From Dichotomocladium elegans (lineage: Eukaryota; Mucoromycota; Mucoromycetes; Mucorales; Lichtheimiaceae): a DNA stretch of 64,000 nt. The first letter of the stretch is position 1; each line of letters opens with the position of its first letter. The notes beneath the pieces were generated by a model. It was not told where the DNA came from. It did not search any database and saw nothing but the letters and a program-made list of their open reading frames with translations. Made by a program: the position numbers and the translations under genes. Positions 1 through 11,846 of the stretch are shown one piece after another. The DNA lies in the NCBI GenBank assembly GCA_025716815.1, contig JAIXMN010000007.1, forward strand, positions 575,501-639,500, given 5' to 3'.

Positions 1-97
1 AGGAGGTGGGGAGGGACGAGGGAGTATGTAGAAAGTGGGAAGGGGCAAAATAGACTTGGTTTTCTAACTATTGGGCGCTCCCCTATAAGTTAAGTAC

Positions 98-271
98 CTG
101 AGACCGGGTCGAGGCGAGTTCTTTTTGAAGAGACTCTAGTGTGTCTTGAAGCTGTTCAACCACTCGACTAGTTCTCGTTGATGACGACGATGTCGGCTGT
201 GGATGTACTGAAGGAGTGAGCATAGGCGGTAGCAGCAATGCGCTGTGGGAAGATTCCTGGATTTGAAGCAT
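98..271 (-). CDS. First coding exon of a coiled-coil protein, truncated by the left edge
   Basis: The ATG lies at 269-271 on the minus strand and opens a 58-codon exon. It starts with a Ser/Thr/Pro-rich stretch and moves into a heptad-like helix (VVEQLQDTLESLQKELAS), so the protein probably forms a coiled coil. The exon ends at a good donor (CAG|GTACTT, exon end at 98). No acceptor in a suitable frame is obvious before base 1, so the rest of the gene lies outside the window. The family cannot be named from this exon alone. Confidence 0.5.
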
Positions 272-1335
272 AATGTTATTTTCTCGAGTAAATGAGAGGA
301 AAGGCGAGAGCTAGAGAGAAAGCAGGCTAGTGAGAGGGAAGGAAGGGAAGAAGGAAGGAAGAAGGAAGGAAGAAAGGAAGGGATGCTCATTCTCTTAATC
401 TAAGACAGGTCGGATAAAAGCAAAAGTATACTTGCAGTTAGGGGCTCTAGGAGAACAAAAAGGGAACATTAAGGACCGCAACTTGCTTTATGAGCGTGGG
501 TAGTTGAAGTCAGGCGATGAAGAAGAGGATCAGCTTGTTGAAAGAAATAGGATGGCTGCCGTAGATAATACACGCTGCAAAGATACAAATATGAAGTGCA
601 AGTGAAAGCAAGAATAAAAAGAGCAAGGTGCTGTGGGGGGGGGGCGGATGGCTGGGGATGTTGGGGAGGGTCAAAAGCGTGGTAAGGCTCTTAGATCCAC
701 ACCCGTTTTGATAGATGTAGCACAAAAGGCTTTGAGCGATTTCGACAGGACATTCCAAGTAGATAAGGACGTATAATAAGAGGAATAAGGAACAGATCGA
801 TTGCTCTTTCGAATGGTCGATTAACGACGCTTCAAGGGGTGGCAGAAAGCTTTCAAAGAAGGGGGTTGTTGTTGGATGTAGATGTAGATAACGGGGGGGG
901 CTGGTGCGCTTACCTTTGCGTCGTGCCAGTACTGTTCGACAAAGAACCTTGATGCAGCAGTGCGGCTATGTATAGACGAGGACCCTTGCGGTTATTGCCC
1001 GTTGTTGCTTATGTATAAATCCTTTTAGAAACCTTATGAGTATTAGTTGCATGCATAAAAATTGCTGCGTAGTTCGGTGTTTGTATCTAGTTTTGCTCAG
1101 ACACAGAGAGACGATTGCTGATCGTCCATTCCACACCATTGAGCATCTCAACGCATTCTTTTCTGTTCAATCATCCATTTCTTCTTGATTGCTGCCTTGT
1201 TAGGTACCCGCAAGGTTTTGCAATTGGATACATAGTTTTTTCTTTAAATAACTTGTATCTACCCATCGTCCTTCCCCTTTGTTGTTTTTTATCACCCCGT
1301 CAACTCCTCTCTCCTCTTCCCCCCTCTTTTCGAGA
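272..1335. promoter_or_regulatory. Divergent intergenic region, about 1.06 kb
   Basis: This lies between two genes that point away from each other and should hold both promoters. It contains a GGAA/GAAG purine repeat (about 340-380) that would be a pyrimidine tract in the 5' region of the leftward gene. A T/C-rich run (about 1260-1335) sits just before the kinase start. Short open frames here (for example 510-758 minus) look like chance. Confidence 0.35.
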
Positions 1336-3405
1336 ATGACATCCAATTCCAGCGCTGATCCAACAAATCAAGAACTAGAGGCAACGACACAAAGGCTCCG
1401 AGCCTTATCTTTCTCGAGCTTATGCTCCGATTTAAGCGATGGAAGCAAGGATATAGTTATTAATAAGCGATGGCGCGTGATCGGGAAAATCGGCCAAGGC
1501 TCCTTTGGAGAAGTGTTTGAAGGTGCCTATCTTTTTTCGCAAGCCACATCCATTTACACGTGCATAACATATTAAAATAGCTCGTGACATCTATACCGGG
1601 AAGGCATATGCCATCAAACGAGAAAGCAAAACCATGCGGCACCCACAACTTCTAAACGAGTACACTTACTATAATATCTTGCAAGGAGGTCGTAAGTAGA
1701 AGAGGGAGGTTATCTGCAAAGTAAAGAAACAACAGACTAATGGGATTTGTGAAGCTGGTGTACCGAATTGTTATTGGCACGGTGAATATGAAGACTTCAA
1801 TTGCCTTGTGCTAGATTTATTAGGCCCTAGCCTGAAAGAGCTGCGACAGTGCATCAAAGGATTTCCACTGGATATCATTGTCGACCTTGGCTGTCAGATG
1901 GCAAGTGTGAACAAACAAAGAACAGGAAGAGGAATCTAGAAGGGGATCTAATGCATTAGAACCAGGTGGACATCCTTCACCACGTCCACGATAAGGGTTT
2001 AGTTTTCCGTGATATGAAGCCAGATAATTTTTTATTCAGCAGTTCATGTCACCTTCCTGAGATGCAGATGGTCAAGGTGGATGCGGAGCTGCCTCACTAC
2101 AAATATCAAGTGCCAACCTGTCGAAGCGTTTTTCAGCAGTGGGAGGAACGCCAACCAAAGCTCTACATTGTAGACTTTGGACTGACGACGTACTGGCGTG
2201 ATCCTGAGACTGGACAGCCTTTTCCCGAAGGTAAACGCAAGACTAGGAACAAGATCGGGACTGCCCGATACGCATCGTTGAATGTTCACCATGGCCGTAT
2301 GCATACACGTCGTGACGATCTGGAGGGCCTTGCGTATATGATCTTGGACATGATTCTTGGTTCTCTCCCTTGGTCTGGTATTCAGGCACGGAATTCAAAG
2401 GTCGGATGGGACAGGATGCGAGGGATGAAGAAAGATATCTTTATGAGCGATCTGTGCGCTGGTCGCCCGATCGGTATTGTGGAATTTGCCGAGTATACCA
2501 AGCAGCTGCGGTTTGCAGAGGAGCCGGACTATGAACTGCTGAAACGATATCTACGAGGCTCACTTCCAGGAGGAGAATTCTCAAAGTTAGCCGTTTCACC
2601 TTTTGGCGGAGGTACGTCTCCGGTGGACACGATCGGCAATTTCAAACAAACGACGTCGGAATTCGGTCCAGCCATGCAGGACGGCAGCAGCAATAGCTTT
2701 TCTTCTGAGAAGATCAAATGGAAAGATCGAAACGAGGAAGCCAAGATCGGCTGGAATACGTACAAGCACGATCTCGAACCCTGGAATCCAGAAATTGACT
2801 GGGATCGCAAATCTATCAACCAGACGACAGTTTCCTGGGGTGAAACACAGCCTAATGCATCCTGGGGACAGTCTCCGGCAGAGCAAGATGCGAATGATAC
2901 CGTAAATAATCCCGCTATGGAACAAAATGATGGATGGGGCCAACCGCAAGCTACGACTGCTTCGACAGCAAAGAATGCATTTGAGGCATTCTGCACAAAT
3001 GATGCTGTAATTGAAAATACGACTATGCCAGCTGAGAACGCATATTCATGGTCTGCGCAAAAAGGGGATTGGTTGAGGTCGAAGCCTTCCCAGGCGGGCG
3101 CCTCATGGCAATCCACATCAGTAGAACCTCAGCAAAGTCATACTGCAAATGAACAATGGCAAATGGTGGGCCAGAGTCGACAGCAGCAGCAGCACCAGCA
3201 CAGTCGATCGCACTCTAACCGGAGGACGAAGCCCCAAGGTCCCGGACGCAATGAGAGTCGATCCAAAGTAACAAGGCCGAAAAAGGAGGACCTCCGGAGC
3301 ACAAAAGACTTTGATGGTAGTTGGGTGCCAAATCCTAGTGGGGATGGATGGGTTGTAAAGGATAGTCAAAACAACTCAGCCCAGCGAACCCGTCGTGTGC
3401 CTTAA
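1336..3405 (+). CDS. Casein kinase 1-like protein kinase with WG-rich C-terminal tail
   Basis: Exons are 1336-1522, 1581-1691, 1755-1900 and 1966-3405, giving 627 residues. The kinase domain (about 40-340) has the glycine loop GKIGQGSFGEV, the lysine in AIKRE, the catalytic loop FRDMKPDN (Phe replaces the usual His before Arg-Asp) and VDFGL. The activation segment GTARYASLNVH is of the CK1 type (GTARYAS) rather than APE. An insert of about 45 residues separates the catalytic loop from DFG. The remaining ~270 residues are low complexity and rich in Trp beside Gly (GW, SWG, DGWG, DGW). Intron 3 appears to be GC-AG. CK1-family kinases phosphorylate acidic or primed serines. This branch (divergent CK1 with a long insert) is not assigned to a known orthologue. 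Confidence 0.85.
1901..1965 (+). other. GC-AG intron in the CK1-like kinase
   Basis: The donor is ATG|GCAAGT and the acceptor ACCAG|GTG. Splicing here gives QM-VDILHHVH, which matches the fixed CK1 spacing between QM and VH. A GT donor six bases later would add two residues in frame, so this case rests on family spacing, not on frame. Confidence 0.6.
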
Positions 3406-3650
3406 AATTAGGAAAGTAGGTTGTGTTTTAATAATACGTCCTCCAGATTTTCTCAGTATTGTTTATTGAAAGAACTATTGGTATGAAACGGTCCTGTATT
3501 TATATAGCTCTCGTCCATGTAGCGCTGAAGCTATTTGGAGTGAAGAGTCATGGGTGTAGGTCAATGACCCCATTCGCTATCGTGGCCCAGCGATAGTCTC
3601 ACTAAAGAAAAAACAGACATCTGTTCACTCTCACTCTTTCTGGCAAAACA

Positions 3651-5918
3651 TCATTCGAGATACGTACAAGCAAAGTTAGCAGTGACCGCCAGCACCATAA
3701 GAACAGTCAACACAGCAGGTCCGTACTTGTCCGAGTATTCGCCCATGTCATTTTTGGTCACCCTATCAGCCCTGTCGTGATAGTTATACAGAGCATAAAA
3801 CATGACACCCACAGCTAGAAACGTAAATAAAGCTGCAGATACGCGTCCCACATTATCGGAAAAGTTGAGCAGGCCAACAGAGAGGCCGCCTAAAAGCAAG
3901 GTGAACTGAAGCCATGCCAGGAAGGTGCGTTCGTTAGCAAAGAAGGTTTTGACGGGAGGTGTCTTTTCCATGATGGGTGCACGGCGCTTGTTTGAGCCGC
4001 TGTCGGCCTCCTCTAATTTGACCGGGTTTGTGGCCCTGTGCTTCCTCAGAAATTGACATGAGATCCATCCCAACCATTTTTTCGGCGCCCGGGTGCTGAG
4101 GAGTAAAGGTGTCGATTCATCTGCACCGATACGAATCTGAACGTGCTGCTGCGGTTTCCCGGTATTGCTACAGCTCCCGCTGCTGGAGCTACTGTTACTT
4201 GCCGTTACCGAAACTTCGGCAGGCCTGGAAACACCGGAAAAGGAGCGGTTCAGTGGTTTGCGAATATCGATATCCATTTGGGGCAGCCAGAAGGGTAGCA
4301 AATTAATCTTATCCTCAAGAAGCGACGCACAGCCGTGGATAAATTTCGAAAACTTGGGGACTGACTCGACGAGATGTGAGTTGACCAGATCAATCACCCA
4401 CTGGGGCGGTTCTTGGCCGACATGTGTCTGCAGCTTGACTTCAAGAATTGCATAGGGGAACCGGCAGATATCCTGCTCAGGCAATTGCTTGAACGGGAAG
4501 TCAATGCCGATATCCGTCCTTCGCCAGTTCTTCCCGGCTCTCGAACGCCCATCGAAGTTGTCTTCCCGAATCAGAGAGAGCTCGGTATCGAGACTAATAC
4601 GTACTCGGGCATCCCCGGGAAGTTGGAAGGCGGTGCGATTATAAAAAGTACGCATGACAGGACGAAGGTGCTTTGTCAGTACGGTGTACTGAACTTCCTC
4701 CGCAAGCTGTTCCATCTCGCCCAACTCCTTTTTGGAATGTTTCCCTTGCTCACGTATCTTGGCGAAAAGCTCCTCAGTCGTGTATTCACCGCGCAAATAA
4801 GAATTGAGGTACTTTTCCTTGATCGGAAAGCGTGCCTTCACAGAAGGCTCCCCCGTCCAGTCCTCTCGGTGGGTCTTCCGCTCGACGAAAATGGTGTTTG
4901 CGTCCATGCCACCATACCAGCGCATGCGGATCGCTTCAGCACCCTCTGTTTTCTCGATGCGGCCCTTGTAAAGGTCGAAATCGTCGTTGTCAAAGTAGAT
5001 GCTTGTGATTGCCGAGTCTTGTGCTTCGAATTCCTTGTTTGGATTGAAAACCAGGACAGGTAGGTGCTTGAGAATGATGAGCTTCAGCTCTGTAATATTA
5101 TCTGGGTGGACCCTGAAACGCGCATGATGTGTTATTATTGTCCGACTCGGGTGTTCCGCACGACTTGCCAATATTTTGTCGTATTCCGCACAAACGCCGA
5201 CTGCTTACCACCAGCAGCCGTGTCCCCGTTGCGCTCCTTGCCTCTAGTACGCACACGGTCGTATAGGCTTGAGATACGCACAATCAGCGCATCATAATTT
5301 TCCTTATAGAATGGGTTGCGATTCAAGCGAGCACTAAACATCGGCTTGAGTGCCCACTTTGTTATTTTCTAGAGAGGGGGAAGGAAACAGTTAATCACGT
5401 GCCCCTTCTTTGAGAATCCTGAATATAACTTGCATCGTGCTTCTTGATAATCTTTAGAAATCCGGTGTAGTTGAGCCTCACAAACTTGGCCAGATCATGC
5501 ACGTCCGCGATTATATGCCCGAGTTCCATCTCGGATGCAGTAAATTCGTCTTCATCAGGTGTCTCGTCTCGACGACAGAGCATGTCGACCTCTCCGGCTT
5601 CGGCCTCGATTCTTCCATTGATCTCGCCTAATTTGACCCGCTGGAAGCTGTAAACCTTTTCGAGTTCTCTCTCGAGCAGTTCTACAAATTTAGACTCATT
5701 CTCCTCCGTCCATGCACTGTTTTCCGATTTTTCCTTCAGAAAAGCCTTGAGGTCGTCATATGCTACCAGAGAGGAGGGGGGCCACAGCGCCTGTCAGGCC
5801 GGACTTTTCTTATGACGGAACCCCCGCCTCTGTTGAGCACAGTAGTGTGAGCCTTACCGAGGTAGTAAAACGTCCATTCGGGGTAAAGGGATGTCCGCAA
5901 GGTCTGGCCAAACTTCAT
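3651..5918 (-). CDS. VTC4: Vacuolar transporter chaperone 4-type polyphosphate polymerase (SPX-VTC-DUF202)
   Basis: Exons on the minus strand are 5858-5918, 5434-5762, 5169-5368 and 3651-5112, giving 683 residues (yeast Vtc4 is 721). An N-terminal SPX domain (about 1-190) begins [15 protein letters not shown] and contains KIIKKHD and [12 protein letters not shown] binds inositol pyrophosphates and gates activity with phosphate supply. The central VTC tunnel domain (about 195-490) keeps the basic and acidic active-site motifs: [15 protein letters not shown], the [10 protein letters not shown] strand and the ILEVKL glutamate. It is therefore likely catalytic (ATP gamma-phosphate to polyphosphate at the vacuole) and not a Vtc1/2/3 accessory subunit. 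Three hydrophobic segments (about 580-683, DUF202) form the membrane part. Introns 2 and 3 are GC-AG. Confidence 0.93.
5113..5168 (-). other. GC-AG intron 3 of VTC4
   Basis: Donor TATTG|GCAAGT, acceptor TTTCAG|GGTCC. Only the GC donor restores KYW-VHPDN in frame; the nearby GT (two codons on) gives a frameshift. Confidence 0.85.
5369..5433 (-). other. GC-AG intron 2 of VTC4
   Basis: Donor CACGAT|GCAAGT, acceptor CTCTAG|AAAAT. The join reads KKHD-KITKW, the standard SPX sequence. The overlapping GT donor (GTTATA) is in the wrong phase. Confidence 0.85.
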
Positions 5919-8900
5919 TGTGTGCGGAAAACAAAAGGAGGTTAGTGGAAAAGGAGAAAGGTAGAGACGTGAAAAACGCGTGAGTCCTCCTCTGTATCCG
6001 ATTCATCCACTTTCATGTTGCAAAAAAAAAAAAACAGGTACGAAGGATGTGTGATACATTGTTGACATGTTTCGATGCGTAGGAAACCCAGCGACAAACG
6101 CCACCTGCGCTTCTTTTTATGCAAAACACATTCTTCCCCCTTTTTGCGTTTCCAAGACTCTTTGTAATTGATACTTGGCGGGTATCATTATGGGAACACG
6201 TGTGCCTGTTCGTTGGACAATACCCATCGCATAATGCTGATGTCTTCTTGTAAATCATATCTTTGTTTATGCAGAAAAGAGAGTTTTTCGTTTGAAACGT
6301 CGAGAAGGACGTTCTTTAATTTTTTATTGTATCATAACAAAACCCAGCAATCTTCCAATAACAATGCTTTATTTAGTTTTCTTCATCATGGGGCTCATTC
6401 TTCCTGATTACTAGAGACTGGCTCATCTTGCGTGTATCCACATCCTTCTGGAGAGCCTTACTACATGGGACATTGATGAAGTCAACCCCATCATATCGTG
6501 TGTATCACGATCAAGCGGGCTTATTTATGTATATCTCCCCAATACCAGGTCAGCAGACCATGCATGGTTGAAATCAGAATCATAGGGGCGGACTCCGGAA
6601 CTACACTTGTACATGCATTGTTATTTATTGCAATGTGTTTTCTTCCCCTCGGGATCGTCACATTCCATTCGCCTCTAGCACAGATATTACATGGAGTACT
6701 CATAGGGTTGGCAATGAGGTATGGAGTGAATCATCCACTGGCACGGGATTGCCATATTAAGGCAGACGTGCCGGTGAAAGATCTTGAGGGTGCAAATGAA
6801 CGTCTTGGTCAAATGCGACCTGACAGCTTCTTTATTGGTAGCACAATTCTGATAAGGTTTTTTTTTCATTTTTAAGTCTTATTTTTTCTGCGGTCGTCCT
6901 TTTGGGTAAGTATAAGTAAAACAATGCGAACCACATATTATATGTTTTGCAAGAGCTCTGAAAAAAAAAGTGGGTGCCGGCGTATAGCTTATATTTCAAG
7001 TGAGGATATAGGTCGATTAAAATACCTACAATAGCAATGCCTCCGACAGTATCGGGTAGTGATACGTTTGAAATGCATGTCAAACCCCATGTCCAAGGTC
7101 AAATACGTACAACAGCAAGCTAAAGTGACACCGAAGCAGCCGATGTTTGGAAGGAACAGGGGGGAATCACGTTACTTCTAAAGCATGTAAAGACCCGCCA
7201 ATTACACCTCCGGCCTTGCAGACCTCTAAACAGACTTAGCAAACCGTTGTGTGCTTCCGAGGAAAAAATCTTTTGGGAAGATAGAAAGATTGCACTCGTG
7301 CGCATTTTAAGTTTGGCCAAGGGCCAACATACGGCCCTTTCCTGGAAGATCAATGATGAGTTCATACATCTTTACCCCCCCAATGTTATCAGGATGCTTC
7401 CGGGGTTTCTTTTGTTCCTTGTTCCTAAGCTTCCATCAATATCACCGCTGTTACAAGAACTCGTTAATTCATTCATATGATCTATCTGTCCACCCAACAT
7501 GTACTATCGGACAGACCGCGAAAACACAATACAGCGACTCAACAATCGCTGATCGACCTAATAGATTTAAGCCTATTCATCCGATGCTGAACGACATCGG
7601 GCACTAAACCTGAAATCAGTGTTTTGTTATCTGACCACGATCTATCTACTGTGTATGACACACGACGTACATATCTTTCCATTAATTACAGCGCTAGGGG
7701 CCATTTACTGTTTCATGGCGCGCTACAGCCCCTCTTTTATTTCTTTAATAAACGCTTTGTGTTGTTTTATTTCAATGGTTTCGTGTATCAGCTACGTATT
7801 CAAACTGCAGGTACTTGACGCCTTTATTAAATTGGCCTCTCACTGAAAGCCAATCCCACCTCCCCACAGAGCGCATCCAAAAAGGTACCGAATTTACCGA
7901 GGGATCCAATCCAATTTTCACGACATAAAATCACAACTGCTCCTCTATTGATCGGTTAGTCGTCTGAGAGAGCTTCTTGATCATGCCTACGCCCCATGTT
8001 TGGCCGTTCAGTTTACAACGGTAGCTCGCTATAATGATACATGTGGTCGCTTTCAAATCACCTCATTGCAACGGACAGATACTATAAATACTACCGCTTC
8101 GTTGCACAGTTCGGTATTGCCGTTATAAAGTCTCAATGAGACGTTCAAATACAGTAGCAGGAATGAATACATACCTCGCTGCGAAGACGGATTCGAGAAG
8201 ACAAGCCAGAAAAGATTAAGACGCATGAAGATGATCTCATTGAATTTTCGCTAAACAAACCCAATTTCTCTATGCATGCTCACGAATACCAAAAACTGTC
8301 AGAACAAGCTTTGTTTCTGTAGGCTGCTGTGGTGAATGGTGAAGATAAATAAGAGCGTACAGAGGAACAACGCAGGTTCTTGCGGTAGGATTCCAGTATA
8401 ATTGTAAATTCTAGTGCGACGGCGGCAGATGTACTTTAGACCGAGAAGACTTAATGGCTGTTGGCGGTGTCTTTCCTTTTGCATGTCGCGCCATGGTTCT
8501 TTTCCGTTGAGAAGACTCTTGTGCCTAGCGGGGCGTAAAATGAATGATTAAGGTTCAACAATACAGACCATCTAACGTGTTTTTTCCTGTGCAAAGTACA
8601 TATAAAATAACATGGACGGTCTGAGATATTCTACATCCCCCAGTACCAGTGCCAAATAACGTGGTACTACGATAGACAATAGCTGAAGGCTTAGTATCTG
8701 TTCATGAGCACCAAACAATCAAGCCGACGTCGAAGATTTTTCTTGTGTTACCTGGCATGGCACGGTTCATCTTTCGCTCTCAGCCAACGGTTGCTTTCCG
8801 ATCTGGCCCATTTAGCCGCAACCACTTGCTATAAGTGCGTGGTGGAGGTCGTAAAAATGCTTACAGTACTGTACACCACTTAAAGGAATCAAGTACGGGA

Positions 8901-9113
8901 GGTACCAAGGCATTTAGTGCGTTCGAATGCCTCCCAAATCCAGGCAGAGGCTTTTTGCTGCTTTGTGGCGGAGCTGATTTGGTTGGGGTATGCGTCTATG
9001 GGTTGTCTTTTGCCCGGACAGAGCGATTGGGCTCGGCTCCTCCCTCCTTACCCGCCCAGTTTAGTTCGCGTGACCTCCTGGCTTCCCCCCCTTCTTTTTT
9101 ACAACTTTCCATC
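5919..9113. other. Gene-poor region, about 3.2 kb
   Basis: I recognise no gene here. The longest open frame is 6498-6875 (+, 125 codons). It has a short hydrophobic stretch but no known motif and no typical start context. Base composition is AT-rich with T/A runs at 6019-6032 and 6860. The last ~300 bases form the promoter side of the TM9 gene and end in a C/T-rich tract (9040-9110). Confidence 0.4.
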
Positions 9114-11439
9114 ATGATGCCCACCATACCGAGAGTGAGGACAGTCCTCGCCCTCGGTTCTTTGCTGATTCAAACATGTGCAGGGTTCTATTTGCCGGGT
9201 GTTGCACCTCATGACTTTGCTATGCTAGACCCTGTCCCACTCTATGTCAACTCTCTTACCCAAATGTCCAATCAGCGAGTCAAGTCTGTCCTTTCGTATG
9301 ATTACTACGATGAACGCTTCCATTTCTGTAAGCCAGCAGGTGGGCCGGAGAAGCAATCCGAAAGCCTTGGTAGTATCCTTTTTGGCGATCGCATCCTCTC
9401 ATCAGCTTTTGAGGTATGTATATCCTATGCATACAAGGCGTATAACTGGAGGAGGAACCTATACTGTGCCGGGAACAAACAAAACCTAAGCTCACGTCTT
9501 TCTATCTCTCTTCAAGCTGACGATGGGAAAGGATGAGACGTGCAAACTTCTGTGTGAGACGGACGAGATCCCCAAGGAACATGTTGCTTTTATCAATGAA
9601 CGCATCGCTGATGACTATGCCATCAATTGGGTGATTGACGGTCTTCCAGCTGCACATGAAGACCGGGATGAACACACAAACGAGATTTATTACAATATTG
9701 GATTCAGTCTTGGCTACACTAGCGGTGATCGTATCCTGCTCAACAACTACTATAAGATTAATATCTATTACCACCAGCGTCCTGATGATAAGCGTCGCGT
9801 CGTGGGTGTGGTCGTCCATGCCGCCAGCAAGGATATTAAGCTTGATCAAAACAACAAACCAATCTGCAAGCGGGAAGACTATGCGTTCCAGCTGAAAAGC
9901 GAAGGCAAACAGAAAGTGGTGTACGCTTATGATGTGACCTGGGTGGTAAGTGGCAGCTGCAACGAAGAAAAAGCTGTTTTGGACGGATAGCAGCTCACAT
10001 GAGTGTCGAATATGCTATAGCCATCGGATACTGCTTGGGCTACTCGCTGGGATATGTACCTTCACATTCTCGATCCCTCAATCCACTGGTTCTCGCTTGT
10101 CAACTCGATTGTCATTGTCCTCTTCTTGACCGGCATGGTTGCCATGATCCTTCTTCGCGCCTTACACAAAGACATCTCTCGTTACAATGCGGCTGAAGCG
10201 CAGGTTAGTGTGCTGATGTGGAGATTAAAGCCATGATGGATTCCCTAAGTAGCATTTAGGAAGAGGATGTCCAGGAAGATTATGGCTGGAAATTGATTCA
10301 TGGCGATGTGTTCCGTCCCCCGAAGCATCCTATGCTTCTTTCCGTGGCTGTTGGTAGCGGTACCCAGTTAATAGCCATGGCTGCCCTGACGCTTGGTAAG
10401 GATTAGATTTGAACTGAAATGCGAGACAGAACAGCGGCTAGAACAGTATTATTTTAGTGTTTGCTGTCCTTGGTTTCCTTTCACCTTCGAACCGTGGTTC
10501 TTTGGCGACTGTGATGATTATTTTCTTCATGATCTTCAGCTGCATTGCAGGCTACGTATCGGCTCGGCTTTACAAAATGAACAAGGGTGATGCGTGGAAG
10601 ACGAACATTATTTTGACAGCCGTTCTTTTCCCTGGGTATGTATTCTAGCAAAAACAGTGAAGAATGAAGGCTAGTAGTCTTATATTGTTAACATAGTGGC
10701 ATCCTGGGTTCTCTTTTCGCTCTGAATTTCTTCCTGATTGCATCGCAATCGTCTGGGGCTGTTCCCTTTGGTACCATGATGGCTGTGCTTGCGCTGTATC
10801 TACTGATCTCGTTCCCCTTGAGCGTGCTCGGCTCCTACTTTGGCTTCCGCAAACCTGTCATCGAACATCCGGTGCGTGTCAACCAGATCCCTCGCCAGAT
10901 CCCTGATCAGCCCTTGTACTTGCACCGAATCCCTTCGATCCTGATGGGTGGCATCCTGCCCTTTGGTGCCATTTTTATCGAGTTGTACTTTATCATGAAC
11001 AGCATCTGGTTCCATCGTATTTACTATGGCATCGGTTTCCTGTTCCTTGTGTTCTGCATTTTGCTCTTGACTTGTTCGCAGGTCACTATTCTCATGTGCT
11101 ACTTCCATCTATGCAACGAGGATTACAACTGGTCGTGGCGCTCCTTCTTCACAGCCGGTGCTTGCGGTCTTTATGTTTTCCTGTACTCTATCTTATACTA
11201 CGTCACCAAGCTTGATATCAACAGCTTTACGAGCACGGTTCTTTATCTCGGTTATTCAGCCATTATCAGTGTTCTCGTCTCCGTCTTGACAGGTAATCCA
11301 TCCATCTGGAAGAGGGTGGATCCTCGAGAAGGACTGTGGATGTGGATATTCTAACTTTATTGTTTTCTTAGGCAGCGTCGGATACATTGCGTGTCTCTTC
11401 TTCCTGCGCAAGATTTTCTCGAGCATCAAAGTAGATTAA
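9114..11439 (+). CDS. Transmembrane 9 superfamily (EMP70/TM9SF) protein
   Basis: Exons are 9114-9413, 9517-9945, 10021-10203, 10260-10395, 10458-10635, 10697-11292 and 11372-11439, giving 629 residues, normal for the family. A signal peptide (VLALGSLLIQTCAGFYLPG) is followed by a lumenal domain with the family landmarks YDYYDERFHFC and INWVIDGLP. The sequence RWDMYLHILDPSIHWFS then leads into nine membrane segments. The cytosolic end SSIKVD fits the KxD/E-type Golgi retention signal of TM9 proteins, which binds COPI. TM9 proteins act in the Golgi/endosome system in sorting of membrane cargo, adhesion and metal homeostasis. A second ATG follows the first directly. Confidence 0.93.
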
Positions 11440-11846
11440 AAAAATTTATAATTACTGGAATAATTCAGAGTAAAAATAGAATGGGCCTTCCAGCATTTGA
11501 CTGGGTGGGGTCATCTTGCTTCGGCCATACGTAGAATGGGCTCTCGTCGAGGGCCGCCATTCGTATCACTTCGTACCATCATCATGACTCTCATGACTCC
11601 CCAGTCTATGAGGATGGTGAGCGTGTTTTGAGTAACAGATGCAACACACATCAGAGGGTGAGAAGGGACCGCGAATGTAGACACGGCTCATCTTTTGAGC
11701 ATGTGTTTTATGTCAGCTGCAATAAATTTGCATAAGCACAATTCTTCCCCCCCCGCTTCGCGGCATCTGTGTGTGTGTACGACACAAGGCTTTCTCTCTC
11801 CCTTGTTTTCTCTACTTCTTGTACCTTTTTCTTTTCGCATTTCCTC
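11440..11846. promoter_or_regulatory. Spacer between the TM9 and SDR genes
   Basis: About 400 bases between two genes of the same strand. The 3' half is pyrimidine-rich (CTTTCTCTCTCCC at about 11790-11805, then CTTTTTC), as seen before many starts in this window. No other feature is seen. Confidence 0.35.

Noticed and set aside
510..758. 82-codon minus frame with a hydrophobic stretch
   Set aside because: It lies in a divergent promoter, has no family motif and no splice context.
1692..1744. Exon beginning TNGICEAGVP in the CK1-like gene
   Set aside because: The acceptor at 1735 is out of phase with either donor; CTAAT there is the branch site and the acceptor at 1754 restores QGGPGVP.
6498..6875. 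125-codon plus frame
   Set aside because: The only long frame in a 3-kb AT-rich region, but no motif, no pyrimidine tract before the ATG and no splice partner; described in the region entry.
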